Assembly: GCF_964204645.1 (NCBI RefSeq)
Contig: NC_134025.1
Location: forward strand, 23,218,001-23,282,000
DNA: 64,000 nucleotides
Reading direction: 5' to 3'
From: Tubulanus polymorphus
Taxonomy: Eukaryota; Nemertea; Palaeonemertea; Tubulaniformes; Tubulanidae
Shown here: positions 29,620 to 41,855 of the stretch, one piece after another
Numbering within the stretch: the first letter of the stretch is position 1
Layout of the letters: each line of letters opens with the position of its first letter
Translations under genes and position numbers: made by a program
Notes under the pieces: generated by a model
What the model was told of the DNA's origin: nothing
The model's database searches: none
The model's input: the letters and a program-made list of their open reading frames with translations, nothing else

Positions 29620-30335
29620 TTCCATATTGCTGTCCGAATCATTAATGCAGAAAACCCATTATCGTTAGTTGTTAAGATCGCGGAATCATTAAAGCAGAAA
29701 ACCTGTTATTGCTGCTTTGCAGCTATATTTCTTATCCTGAAGATGAATATTAGAATATAGTCGAAAATATAGTGGTTATCATTATGGGATTCGCTAAGTG
29801 TTTTGTCTATGTTTAGTTCTATTTCTCTTTGTGACAGTTAGATTATTTTGCCATTTTTCACGTTCATATCAGTTTATATGATAGTTATTTCATCCTCCGC
29901 AGTTTAAGTATTTGAAATTTTTTATCAGTAGTTCAACTTGTCAGTTTATATGACGTAGCTCTTTGATCGATACATTATTCCAGACTCTAATTAGCTCCTT
30001 ATTTTTGACATTATCAATTAGTACCGATTGTGAACGCAGGGTAAAATCTGAAAGCGGGGCCGCACACTAGCCTCAAACTGCAACTACGCCGCAAGGCAGT
30101 TCATCAGCGACATTGACGCCGAAAACTTTTCCTGAACACTAGCAACAACGACGCAGCTTCAAGTGCTGCATCTGCCACTATTGATGGTCGTTTGGCCAAT
30201 TAATCAATAAAATGATCGCGACGCATGTGCACTGAAACTAAATCCTGCAGCACTGCAGACTCAGAATTAGGCACTCATTACGCACTCAGGCGTACTTGCC
30301 ACGCCATGTCAGAAATGAGAAAAATTTATTCTCTT
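29620..30335. other. Intergenic, no gene recognised
   Basis: AT-rich sequence followed by a slightly GC-richer stretch at about 30060-30300. No coding family, splice chain or transposon ends recognised. Confidence 0.45.
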
Positions 30336-30600
30336 GTTATCAAACCAAAGCCATGAGCTAAATTTTTCCTCTGCCGTCACCAAATCAGAACCATGGACGA
30401 AACTTTGACTCTTTCGTCACCAAACAAGAGCGGTGAACCAAACTTTGACTCTTTGGTCACCAAAACATAGCTGTGAACCAAACTTTGAATCTTTGGTCAC
30501 CAAACCAGGGTCGTGACCCAACTTTGACTCTCAGGTCATCAAACCAGGACCAAGAACCAAACGTTGAATCTTTGGTCACCGCACCAGGGCCATGAATGAA
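30336..30600. repeat. Minisatellite, ~48-bp units
   Basis: Five to six imperfect units of AACTTTGACTCTTTGGTCACC followed by AAACCAGGGCCGTGAACC-like sequence. Conserved GTCACCAAA and ACTTTGA cores make the register clear. Confidence 0.85.
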
Positions 30601-30963
30601 TGTCCAAAGCTATAAAGTCTATAAGAACAAGTTATTTATGTTGTCTTCACGATTCTATTTGAGAATGAAATGATTTACGTGGAATTAATGATGTTGATAA
30701 TGTAAGAATCATATTGTATATAAGTGCTGCTGCTGCCACTGGTTTATTGGCTGGCAGATTCTCTAAATCAACAAACATATCTCTGTCATTGATTCATTGC
30801 TGCTTGTCTCTACAAGATGTATAAATTTGACATATAAACTTGATCCCAGTTGGAACCTATTAGTGCCAGTGAGAAGACAAATGATAAAATGAGAAAAGCC
30901 AATAAGAAAAAGCCATATGAAAAGAAAAAAATGAAACGAATGTAAAACAGCATAAAATGCTGA

Positions 30964-31172
30964 TATAAAGAGTGGGGTCTGAGAGCAATTCGAAGGTTTA
31001 CTGTCCTGCTGGCCTAGATGGCGGGCAGGGGTCTATTCCTACCTCGCCTCAAAAACACAGAGAAGAAAATAAAGAGTGGGATCTGAGAGCAATTCAAAGG
31101 TTTAGTGTCCTGCACGCTTAGAGGGTGGGCAGGGGTCTATTCCTACCTCAACTCATAATAATGCTGTGTGCT
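30964..31172. repeat. Two-copy tandem repeat (~105 bp)
   Basis: ATAAAGAGTGGGGTCTGAGA (from about 30965) recurs as ATAAAGAGTGGGATCTGAGA (from about 31069). Both continue to GGGCAGGGGTCTATTCCTAC and CTC. A recent simple duplication. Confidence 0.85.
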
Positions 31173-31904
31173 GAAACAAAAAACAGTGAAAAAGAAAAAA
31201 GGAAAAATGGCAAATCATAAATGATGAAATATGGCTGGAGTTTTATTTGTTCCACTGGGTTCAAGTGTAACTTAAAAAGACAATGAAAGAGATTGTTTAT
31301 GATCTATTTTATAACATGTCGATATCTGTAGTTAAGCCTTGATTGGTAAATGTTTTGAATAGGATTCTATAAAACAACTTGCTCATAAAATGCCTCTCGC
31401 AGTAGTAATAGCTGACTATCAACTGTCATTGGTCGACGATTGTTTCATAATGAGAATGAAGAATTTGTGAAGCAACATGAATAGCCTTGTTAATTTTTGA
31501 TCTATCCGAATCGGCCATCATTCTTGTCCTTGGTTTGTGTTTTGCCCTCCTCACACGATTGTGAGTAGTGGTTTGGCCTGGTTCTGGTGAACCCTCCATA
31601 CCTTCCTCCCTTGAAAAAATGTTTTGAAACACTTAACTGAAACTCATTCCATTTGATAAATGAGATCTATTTACAGCAACATGCTGTGAAACTTACATTG
31701 ATATGAACAATCCGCAACATAATGTCTGCGGATTATGGTCACATATGATTATTAATTGTGGCTAAGAAAAAATAGGATCATTTGTGTCTTGTGAATGATG
31801 CAATCGATTAAGTATTTCTATTTGTTAATTCAATTGATATGATCGTGAAAAATGGCAAACCCTTTTTGAGGTATTGTACAGATGAGTGACGTCATAGGGA
31901 GAGA
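31173..31904. other. Intergenic, no gene recognised
   Basis: A short minus-strand open frame at 31426-31632 shows no recognisable domain and is probably chance. Nothing else is supported. Confidence 0.4.
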
Positions 31905-31908
31905 CGAA

Positions 31909-32330
31909 AGAGTTGAGGCTTGATGGGAGGGCATTGAGGGAGGCTAGGTGGGTGGGCATTGAGGGAGGGCTTGATGGGAGGGCATTGAGGGAGGCTAGGT
32001 GGGTGGGCATTGAGGGAGGCTAGGTGGGTGGGCATTGTGGGAGGGAGGGAGGGATGGGGTCAGGGAGGGTGGAAGGGATGGGGTCAGGGAGGGTTGGGGT
32101 CAGGTAGGGGGAGGCAAGGGGTCAGGTAGGGGGGAGGGAAGGGGTCTGGGAGGGTAGGGGTCTGGGGGGGGGAGGGAAGGGGTCTGGGAGGGAAGGGGTC
32201 TGGGAGGGGGGAGGGAAGGGGTCTGGGAGGGGGAGGGAAGGGGTCTGGGAGGGCGGGAGGGAAGGGGTCTGGGAGGGCGGGAGGGAAGGGGTCTGGGAGG
32301 GGGGAGGGAATGGGGTCTGGGAGGTTAGAT
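31909..32330 (+). repeat. G-rich minisatellite (right)
   Basis: It starts with four units of GGGAGGCTAGGTGGGTGGGC and ATTGAGGGAGG, then changes to GGGAGGGAAGGGGTCTGGGA repeats. About 420 bp with dense G runs on the plus strand. Its right flank is the inverted copy of the left array's left flank. Confidence 0.9.
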
Positions 32331-32530
32331 AAGTTGAAGTGTTACGATGTTTTAGTTAGACGGATGGGAATTGTGAAGATGAGAGAACAAATCACTGTTC
32401 TATCACAGGATGAAGTAATGCAGTGATCTGTACTCTGTATCTGCACACAATGTTACACGTATCTGTAACTGTTCAATCAGGTCGAAATCTACAGCAAAAT
32501 TGTGAACACATTTGATTGTGACGAAAGAAC
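32331..32530 (-). repeat. Inverted-repeat flank, right copy
   Basis: Reverse complement of about 24310-24535 with moderate divergence, starting at GTTAGATAAGTTGAAGTG. See the left copy. Confidence 0.8.
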
Positions 32531-32597
32531 ATAATCTGATTGATTGAAAACTTTGAGATGTTACTTGTCATTGATTATTGTTCGTTTTTCTTTTCAG

Positions 32598-35500
32598 AAT
32601 GAAATAAACGCAATAGAATCTACTATCTAAAAGATAAGTTCAAAGCTAATGATGAATTTCTCTACAGCATTCTTCAGAGTCTCTATCGAAACCTTGAATT
32701 ATTTTCGAACTAAAAACTGCTATTTTACTCTCATTTCAGAAACACACAGCACCAGCACCAGCAGCAGCTAAAACCTGTTTGGAAATATATCAATATTCAT
32801 TATCCATTTATTTTTCATATCACCAAAGTTTGAGGTGAGTTTTCAATCATTTTAATCCTGATCGAAGTTGAAATTATCAACGTCTTATGTTTTTCATACA
32901 TATTTTTACAGTGGACAGAACGATGGAGGTGTTACCGCCTAACAGCTGACCTCAAATACCGTTAGCTTAAAAACGTTGAGGAAAATGGTGAGATATGGTT
33001 CGAAATTGCTTGTATTTCATATCAACTTATGTAATGTATGCTTCTCTACGACGTTTGTATTTCAGGGGCCAAAATGAAGGTGAACCATTGCAAATCTGCA
33101 AAAACTCAGAAGTGGTGAGTTTTCGATTTGCAGTTATTTGTGGTATTGTATGTTTGTAATTTTCTCTGCATAATTCAACCTGGTTCTTGCGTAGTAAAAG
33201 CAGTATGCTTCAATTATCTATGTCTTAATTTTTTCAGGAAATCATCAGTGCTCTTAACTTCATGAAATTTAAATGGTATGCATGGTCAAAATGGTACTAA
33301 AAACTACTCCGATTATCTGGTGAGTTTTTCATCACTCCACTGTGCGCTTATTTGATAATAACCTGGCAATATATAAAATTCTATACAGTATTTTTATGTG
33401 TCATTCTCTCAAAAGCTTAGTAAGAAGTGCTGCTCAAAATCTCCTCGGGGAAAACTCGTGGACTATTTGCAACAATAAAGAAAACGGGTAAGAAAAATAG
33501 TAATTTTCAGAAAAGCCGACACATTTGATGTTTCTTAATTTCACTATTATCAATTTCTCACAGAATAAAATCCACGCAGAACCAGAATTTACAGCTCGTA
33601 AGACGCAGTTGAAAGTTTAACCTGAAGATATTGCTAGATCATCCTCACATGCATCCTGATAATTCTGCAAATAAGTGAGATGAATGTTGGTGAGCTTCAA
33701 TCTAAAACGACACTCAGTTCATAACAGCTTAACTGACAATTTAAAGCATTTATGCATTTGTATTTTAGGGGCCAAAATAAGCGGAACCTTTGACAGAATC
33801 TGTGTACAGTAAACGCTAGGAATTCACTGAAGATTTGTAACTGATGAACATCGATTTAGATCCTCTAATTTAAAGAAAGTACCGGTAAATATCTCTGCAG
33901 ATTCCAGTCTCTGTAAAACTTGCTGCTGTTTGACTAAAATGTATGAAGTCATTTCCTGATAAAAAGTTTTTTTTTTATGACCATCCTGTTCGTTCCATGC
34001 ATAGGATGAAAAACTTCTGAGCGAGAAACAGTGGAGAATTTGAAATCATTCCACCAGCAGAATTAAACACCATGGAACTACTGTCGGTTATTAATCAGTT
34101 AAGGTGAATTTTGAATCACTTCAATCCTGATAAAAGTTAAAAGTTAAAATTATGAAGTCAAAATTATGCAACTTTTCTACTTTAGTGGCCAAAATGAAAC
34201 TGAATATCAACAAATCTGCAAACAGAAAACATTGCGTTCTACAAATCAAACACAAGTCAGAAGTGGTGAGTTTAATTTGAATTTATTGGTGTAATTTGTG
34301 GTGATTTATCTGTTAAAAACTTTATTTATCATTTTATGTTTAAATAGATATATCTTTATAAATCAAGTCAGGAAAATGTTTTTGGTTTTTGATCAGTCAA
34401 TGTCAGCAGATAGACATAATGCTTTTCGTGCATTTCATTTTAGAGGACATTCTTTAGCTACCATCAGACTCCTCAGAAATCTGCATACACTCAACACATT
34501 GGGATAAACTACTCAAAAACTTGGTGGGTTTTCAGTCCATAGTACACGAACAGTCTGCATTTTCTATTTATTTCACTAATTATTTTCTTCTTTCCAGACT
34601 GCGGTGCACCCATCACAAATTGCGCTGGAAAAATGTAAAATATTCACCTTCAAATACATGTTACAAGGAAGCTCGTTATTGTTGCTGAAGCTACTACTGT
34701 TATTCATCAGAAACTAAGTAATTTTGTCTATGCTTTTCAACCTGTTAAACTTTACAACTGTACAGCTCAATCATACATGTATTTATTTTTTTTCAGTAAA
34801 TTGTCAGTACTCTTTACGACGTTATGGCTCTTGGAGATGAAATCCTGCAGTCAGCGTGGTCAAAAGGCACTAAACTAAGCCGATACGCTACAAGTTAGAA
34901 ATGGTGAGTTTTGCTCTAATTTGATAATAACTTAGTAATATATCATTCTCTACAGTATTTTAATGTGTCATTCTCTTGAAAGCTTTGTGGGAAGTGTTGC
35001 TGCTGCATCCTCTATCAAAATCTCCTCCTCAGGAAATATCGTGGACAATTTCCTACCATAATTAAAATGGGTAAGAAAAATAGTAATTTTCAGAATAGCA
35101 GACACATGTAATGTTTCTTTATTTCATTAATCAATTTTCTCTTGACAGGGTAAAGTTCATCACTAGAATTTACAGCTCCTGAAATTTACAGCATGACCTG
35201 GTTCAAAGTTCACCTCTAGATTCTCCTCACATGTAGCCTAACAATTCTGCAAACAAGTGAGATGAAAGTTGTGAGCTTCAATCTGAAACAGATCTCATTT
35301 CATAACAACTTAACTGACAATTTCTGAAATTGATAAATTTGTATTTTAGGAGCCAAAATAAGCCAAACCCGTGACAGAATCTGTGAAGACTAAATACTAG
35401 GAATTCACTGAATATTTGTAAATGATGGACATAGCTTTGGATCCTCATTACAAGCACCGGTAAATATCTCTGCAGATTCCATTCTCTATAAAACTTGCTG

Positions 35501-36590
35501 CTGTTTGACTGTAAATGTATGAAGTCATTTCCTGTTAAAAAGCTTAGTCTTTTACAACCATCCAGTTCAACACATAGAATGAATAACTTCCGAGCTAGAA
35601 ACAGTCGAGAATTTGAAATCATTCCACTAGAATTAAACACCATGGAATGACAGAAAGTCAGCAAAATGGTGGGTCAGAAATTTGCTCGACGGATTGTGAT
35701 AAACTACTCAAAAGCCTGGTGGGTTTTCTGTCAATCGAACACAAACATGCTGCAGTTTCTATTTATTTCACCAATTATTTTCTGACATAATTTTTCTTTT
35801 CTTTCCAGAATGTGATGCACCAGACACGAATTGCAGCTGGAGAAATTGAGAATATTCACCTTCAAATAATGAAGATGTTTGTTGCTGAAGTTGCTATTAT
35901 TTCTATGAGAAACCAAGTAATTTTCTCTACACAATTCAGCCTGGTTCTCGTTTGTTATAAAACTTTGCGGTTTAATTATTTGTGAGTTCATTTTTTTTTC
36001 AGTAAATCGTCAGTGCTCTTAATTTTATGACATTATGGCTCTTGGAAGTGAAATCCTGCTAGAAATGGAAATGGTCTCCATGGTCAAAATGGTACAACAC
36101 TTAAAAGACTGCCATCAGATAAACACAAGTTTGATAATGGTTTGTCTTCTAATAATATTTAGCCCCAATTTCTGACTGCTAGAGTTTTGTATATACGATG
36201 TTAATTGTTCTCATCCACCTCATCAATATGATTTTTTTGCAGCATGAAATTTGTACAAAAACAGTTTGAAAGTTCATTTTCAAATACATGTTATGAGGAA
36301 GCTCGTTATTGTTGCTGAAGCTGTTACTTTTATTCATCAGAAACTAAGTAATTTTGTCTATGTTTTTCAACCCGGTAAACTTTACAACTGTACAGCTCAA
36401 TCATACATGTATTTATTTTTTTTTCAGTAAATTGTCAGTACTCTTTATGACGTTATGGCTCTTGTAGATGAAATCCTGCAGTCAGCGTGGTGAATAGGCA
36501 CTAAACTAAGCCGATACGGTACAAGTTAGAAATGGTGAGTTTTGCACTAATTTGATAATAACCCGAGTAATATATCATTCTCAACAGTAT
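32598..36590 (+). ncRNA. Spliced non-coding gene made of duplicated exon blocks
   Basis: A plus-strand chain of short exons bounded by pyrimidine tract plus CAG/TAG and by GTGAGT/GTAAG donors: 32740-32834, 32912-32987, 33066-33114, 33238-33319, 33416-33487, 33564-33674, 33769-33884, 34005-34103, 34186-34265, 34444-34523, 34598-34717, 34797-34903, 34983-35070, 35149-35256, 35350-35459, 35578-35668 and 35809-35915. Introns are about 60-180 bases. Exons recur in the same order: 33416 with 34983, 33564 with 35149, 33769 with 35350, 34005 with 35578, and 34598 with 35809. Copies differ by indels not in threes and contain stops in all frames, so no protein is conserved while splice sites are. Introns lack convincing C/D-box snoRNA motifs. 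A repetitive long non-coding RNA gene is the best reading; transcription is not shown. Confidence 0.55.
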
Positions 36591-36933
36591 ATTTCCGTCA
36601 GTACTGTACCCTTTCCTATGGTTTTTGCCAATATTTTCTAAATTTGGATTGATCGCCAATGGTTTTTCTATACGACCCGGCCCTGTGGTTTACATTTTTG
36701 CATTTAGCCAGCGGCAAAATCCGCCATTGTTTTTCTTGGCGTTCTTGTATATGAACGCGTTGGATTTTTTCGCCAAAAAATCAAAGGGATTGGGAAGTTA
36801 AGGGAGTAATCACTCGTAACGGTGAGTCCGTTTGGTTTGGGGGCTATCCCTTGTTTCTTTTTTCCCGAAATAATTTTACTAATTTTATTTAATTTAATTT
36901 AATTCATTATTGTGACCGATTAATTGAATAATT

Positions 36934-37144
36934 ATGCCACCCCCTCCTAAAGGTCAGCATCGTGGCGGTGAGGGATGTGGACATTTATTCGGTGCCTGGG
37001 ATGACCACGTTTCATGTGCGTCGTGTAGGCATAGATCTGGCCAAATCTGCTAGGAGTAATCCTTGCAAGACTTGCGAGGTTTGGTTCGAGGACCTTTGGA
37101 TTCGGGCCGATAAGGCTCGGAAGCTGAAAGATCGTCGTCGTTAA
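36934..37144 (+). pseudogene. DIRS copy 1 gag N-terminus fragment
   Basis: Same Cys/His-rich start as copy 2: MPPPPKGQHRGGEG, then a stretch with HVSCASCRH-like cysteines and NPCKTCEVW, ending KLKDRRR followed by a stop. Truncated and isolated from the rest of gag by deletions. Confidence 0.7.
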
Positions 37145-38762
37145 TAGTAGGGATTCCATTAATAGTAGGGGTGCCAACCAACGTCTCTTATTCTATTTCA
37201 AATCGTATAGCGGAGCAGTCGCCGATCGTAGTTGCACGGTCGGCTTCCCAACTCCGTTCACCTGGAGGAACGCTAGCGGTGTCCGGTGTCCGGTCAATCA
37301 CCGGTCGAGATACCGGCACATGCCGGCTGGCACCGGTTCTGTTGGTACCGGTCCGGTTCAATCTTGTCTTAGCCTCCCGTCAGTCAGTTATGGACTCCAG
37401 TTCCAAAGCTCGTCTACCAGATATGGTGTCCAATCCTTTGCTGAGAGCTCCATTGGGGACATCTTCACGTCTCTTCTCCCATTGGTGCACTCCTGTTTCT
37501 GCCAAGCTGAGGATGATTCGGGAGGTCCAGACCGAGTCCACCGTCCGAACTCCGTGGAAAAAGCGTTTGGGTACGATGCCGGCGGCGCAAGGTTCGGCAC
37601 GGACGCAAACAGGACTCAATTTTCAGTGCTTTCTCAGGCGGCTACGGATACGGACGACCGCGCCTGACGAGGTCACACACCGTCCCCCAACCCCCACAAA
37701 CCTATGACCTCAGTCTTGGACTTAGTCCATCAGCTAGGGTTCGGCGTAAACAGGGAAAAATCTCAGTTGACGCCGGCCCAACAGTTCACTTTTCTCAGCA
37801 TGGACTTCGATCTCCGAATCGGCAAAGTCTTTCTGTCCATGGCTCGTGTAGCCAAACTTCAAGAAGCTGTAGCGGGAGTGCCCACAACCCGAGAACAGCT
37901 CATTACTGGTCACGGCTTCTAGACTCCATCAGCTTCATGGGTCTGGTGGTGCCCTTAGACCGCCTCAGAAGCAGGCGCTTGCAACAATATTGGAAGGTCT
38001 TCTGGTCTCAGTCGAAGGTCAACTGGGAGACCTTGATTCCTGTACCTCCAACCGACCTAAGTCCATATATTCATTGGTGGTCGACAACTATGAATCTTCG
38101 GCTCGGGGTGTCACTAGCCCTGTTAGAGGCTCCAGTTCGTGTATTAACGGATGCCAGTCACCAAGGGTGGGGGGCACATCTGGAGAACCGAGTCAAAGCT
38201 GGTCTCGGAGGTGGTCTCGCTACGAGGCCACCAACCACATAAATTTCCTGGAAATGCTGGCCGTGTGGAAGGCCGTGAAGTTCTTTCACAGGAGAGTGGA
38301 GGGCCACCACGTTTGGTTAGCCACGGACAATTCAACTGTGAGGGCTTACCTTCAGAATCGAGGGAGCACTCACTCAGAAATCCCTCACGCATCTGTCAGC
38401 TATTATTCTTCTTTGGTGCCAGACTAAGGCCGTTTCCCTGTCTGTGGCACATTTAGCAGGGAAAAGGAACGTGATGACCGATGCTCTTTCTTGTCAAGGT
38501 CAGGCTATTGCGACAAAATGGGTTCTCCACCAAGAAGTAGCCAATCGGGTTTGAGACATGTTTGGCAATCCGCTGCTGGATCTGTTTGCCACCCGGTTCA
38601 ATCGGAGTTGTCCTCTGCTTGTTTCCCCGTTTCCAGACGCGGAAGCGTGGGGGGTCGTTGCCTTCTCTCTGGACTGGTCGGGATGCATGCGTATGCGTTC
38701 CGGCCCACACCAGTCCTCCGCGCTTGCTGGATCAAATAGAGAGATCAGTCAATTGCAACATA

Positions 38763-39504
38763 CAGATATGAGAATTCCCCGCGGATCCGCGGTTTCCCGC
38801 GGATTTCAGTATTGAAAAATGAATTTTCCAAATCAATTTTCCAAATAGTCCAAAAATGATGTAAAAGTAGGGGGGGGTGATGATCTCACTCAATTGGTCC
38901 GGCGCGATCGGTAATCAGGTGAACCGTAAAAGCGTTCAGTGCCTGTTTTACTTATCGTCACGTAAAAGTATCGCATTTCAATGCATATTCATTGCAACAC
39001 AGCGATTTTGTATGTACACTTGTACTACGATGAGTGTGTATGTATTTTATCGATCGGTTGCAGACACGCACGCACAGCAACAGTAGTAACGTATATAGGT
39101 CTACTTACTGTTGCTGCGTGTGTGAGGCGAACGCCTTCGGATATTATACACTACTTGGTGATGATTTTTAGTGAGCATTCATCGGCGCATTTTTACTGCA
39201 ATAATTCAGGGCTCGACCCGTAATGCATGAGATGCTGAATGTCATCAAATGAGGATGTACCACATTGGAACTAGCCATTACCTTCCAAAATATAATAGTC
39301 GTTCATGTGTTCAAGATAGCTCTAAGTGCTCAGAAAGCGTATTTGATTTTGTAAAATTTTCTTGGGGGAGGGCCCCCTAACCCCCTGAAATAGCTTCGCG
39401 GCTTCGGCGCTCGCTAGTGCTGACGGCTACGCCATCAGCTGGTTCGCGTATGTCACTCAAGAAAAATAACCCGCGGATTTTACAGGTCGGCGTTCTCATC
39501 CCTG
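38763..39504. mobile_element. hAT-like element inserted in DIRS copy 1
   Basis: A 742-bp insertion flanked by the direct duplication AACATA (38757-38762 and 39505-39510). DIRS copy 2 keeps the empty site with one AACATA (46616-46621). Ends are CAGATATGAGAA and, inverted, CAGGGATGAGAA. No transposase frame. CAG ends and a 6-bp duplication match the element in the CPT1 intron, although the inner sequences differ. Confidence 0.8.
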
Positions 39505-40585
39505 AACATAGTTCTGGTAGCACCATGTTGGCCGGCTCAGAAATGGTTCCTACCACTTCTCAACCTACTGTGCGACAACTCCAGAGGATTCTTCCGAATT
39601 TCCTATCGCTTCTGTCTCAGGGGAACTTTCGGCATCATCCAAACAGCCAGTGGTTAAATCTGCTCGCCTGGCCATTGTCCAGCCATCCTTGTCAGCTTCA
39701 GGCTTTTCGAGAAAGGCTGCATCGCAGGATCTAAGTGGCCATCAACAAGTACCATTTACGATGCCAAATGGAGTCATTTTGCGGATTGGTGTGCTGCAGG
39801 GGAAATTGATCCATGCTCACCCTCTGTGGCTCAATTGGCAGATTTTTTACTGCATCTATTTGTTCTAAAAGGTTTGCAGGTTGATTTCTCATACATTGCG
39901 TGCTTCTGGACAGCCAAATGTATCAGGGGATCATCGGATATTCCAGCTTGTTGCAGGGTTTTCTGTTTCCCGGCCTTGGGTACCGAGGATAGTTCCACCA
40001 TGGGATATGTCTGTAATTTTGAAGAAGTTAATGGAGGCTCCATTTGAACCTCTTTCTGCAGCGTCATTTGCGGATTTGTTAAAAAAGACTATTCTTGCTG
40101 TTCTTGGCTTGCTTGGCCCGTCGTTCTGAGATTCATGCACTTTCTTTTTGGCAAAGAACCAATTGAATTGAAGCCCTAAGACATCGAGTGGAACTGGGTC
40201 TTCCGGACAGGACGTTTTGTCCTGTACAAGCGTTGTGTTTCTATTTGGATCGCTCTGCTCCATAAAGGGGTTCACGGGAGCGGTTATTTATTCCACCGCT
40301 GGATCATCTGAAGGGTGATATTTCTCGCAAGGACATTTTATTGAAGGAGAATCTTTCCTCGGAGGATGTTGTTTCGCATCAAGTGAGGTCTATGGCTACT
40401 TCCTGTGCAGCCTTTTCAGGTGCTCCGTTGGAAGAAGTCTGTCGGGCCCCCTTTTGGAATTCTCCATTGACATTCACGTCATTTTATCTACGGGATGTTT
40501 CAGGCCAGTTAGGCTCATTAGCGTCACTCGGTCCTGTTGTTATGGCTCAAGGTGTCCGTTCTTTCGGATCAGACTCTTTAGCGTA
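39505..40585 (+). pseudogene. DIRS copy 1 tyrosine recombinase remnant
   Basis: Matches the recombinase of copy 2 in pieces with several frameshifts. The end is well preserved (SSEDVVSHQVRSMATSCAAF, then FTSFYLRDV with the nucleophilic Tyr). The block carrying the first catalytic Arg is shifted out of frame near 40120. Confidence 0.8.
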
Positions 40586-40974
40586 GAATGTTTATGTTTG
40601 CATTATCAGGATCAGAAGGGGTGTATCCATGTACATAGTTTGAGCTCATATTCGCAAGTATTAACTTTGCAAAATTTGGAGGGGGAGGGGCCTGAGCTGG
40701 ACGGTCTCACTGTGGCCAACCGGTCTTCCCTGTGCTCCATTGCATGCTCCATTCCATGCTTGGGTAAGTGCTCTCTTTTGTCCCTCTTACCTTGTGTTTG
40801 AGCGGTGGTTTTTCTATCTACCTTTCCCACCATCCTTATGCTAGGCTAGTCTAGCAAAAACCATAGGAAAGGGTACAGTACTCGACGGAAATATTACAAT
40901 TTTCGGAACTGTAATTTGTACTTTCGAGTAGTACTAACCCTTTCCTACCGCCCACCTGCCCAGCATAGCTGCAT

Positions 40975-41152
40975 TTTTGGGTCTGCTATGACGTAGAAGA
41001 TGGCGGATTCCGTCGGTGGCTAATGCAATACCGCAGGGCTGGGTCTTAATTTGGATTGATTGCCAATGGTTTTTCTATAAGACCCAGCCCTGCGGTATTG
41101 CATTAGCCACCGGCGGAATCCGCCATCTTCTACGTCATAGCAGACCCAAATT
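40975..41152. repeat. Hairpin in DIRS copy 1 right end
   Basis: GGGTCTGCTATGACGTAGAA (about 40979) and its continuation to TGGGTCTTA are followed, after about 30 bases, by the reverse complement TAAGACCCAGCCCTGCGG and onward to CAGACCCA. The arms are about 70 bp. It extends the normal DIRS terminal repeat by an extra inverted piece. Confidence 0.75.
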
Positions 41153-41228
41153 TAGAAAATATTGGCAAAAACCATAGGAAAGGGTAAGTACTACTCGGAA
41201 ATACAAATTTTAGTTCCAAAAATTGTTA

Positions 41229-41855
41229 TTCCCTGTCAATCGAACACAAACATGCTGCAGTTTCTATTTATTTCACCAATTATTTTCTGACATAATATTT
41301 CTCCTTCCAGAATGTGATGCACCAGACATGAATTGCAGCTGGAGAAATTGAGAATATTCACCTTCAAATAATGAAGAAGTTTGTTGCTGAAGTTGCTATT
41401 ATTTCTATAAGAAACCAAGTAATTTTCTCTACACAATTCAACCTGGTTCTCGTTTGTTATAAAACTTTGCAGTTTAATTATTTGTAAATTCATTTGTTTT
41501 TTCAGTAAATCGTCAGTGCTCTTAATTTTATGACATTATAGCTCTTGGAAGTTAGATCCTGCTAGAAATGGAAATGGTCTGCGTGGTCAAAATGGTACAA
41601 CACTTAAAAGACTGCCATCAGATAAACACAAAATTGAAAATGGTTTGTCTTCTAATAGTATTTAGACCCAATTTCTGACTGCTATAGTTTTGTATATACG
41701 ATGCTAATTGTTCTCATCATATGATTTTTTTGCAGTATGAAATTTGTCCAAAAAATCAGTTTGAAAGTTGATCAAAGATTGAATGATGGTGTTTAATATT
41801 TTGTGTTCTATATGGTAACTATAAATTTCTTATGAAATTCCCACTTGACTGTTAA
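41229..41855 (+). ncRNA. Duplicated exon module of the non-coding gene, second block
   Basis: Repeats the module at 35725-36250: exon 41311-41418 (after CTTCCAG, before GTAATTTT) and exon from 41506 (after TTTTTTCAG). The equivalent of the open exon 35809-35915 has an in-frame stop here, supporting a non-coding role. Confidence 0.5.

Larger units (their letters stand above)
36591..41228 (+). mobile_element. DIRS retrotransposon copy 1 (degenerate)
   Basis: Starts with the element end ATTTCCGTCAGTACTGTACC and finishes with the inverted end. It keeps a gag start (ATGCCACCCCCTCC at 36934), short gag pieces, RT fragments, RNase H (LTDASHQGWGAHL region, about 38130-38360), the post-RNase H domain and recombinase pieces. 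Large deletions removed most of gag and the RT core including the active site. It is interrupted by a hAT-like element. It does not share the 4-bp deletion seen in copies 2 and 3, so it is a separate lineage. Confidence 0.85.

Noticed and set aside
30336-30600. CRISPR-like direct repeats
   Set aside because: Contiguous imperfect units without spacers, in an animal genome; a minisatellite.
35278-35664. 128-codon minus-strand frame over the exon array
   Set aside because: Opposes the plus-strand splice chain, and the equivalent block at 33.7-34.1 kb is not open.
35731-35991. 86-codon minus-strand frame repeated at 41236-41493
   Set aside because: Repeated only because the module is duplicated; length change and no domain.
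32740-36590. snoRNA host gene interpretation of the exon array
   Set aside because: Intron sizes would fit, but I could not find paired C (RTGATGA) and D (CTGA) boxes with terminal stems in the introns examined.
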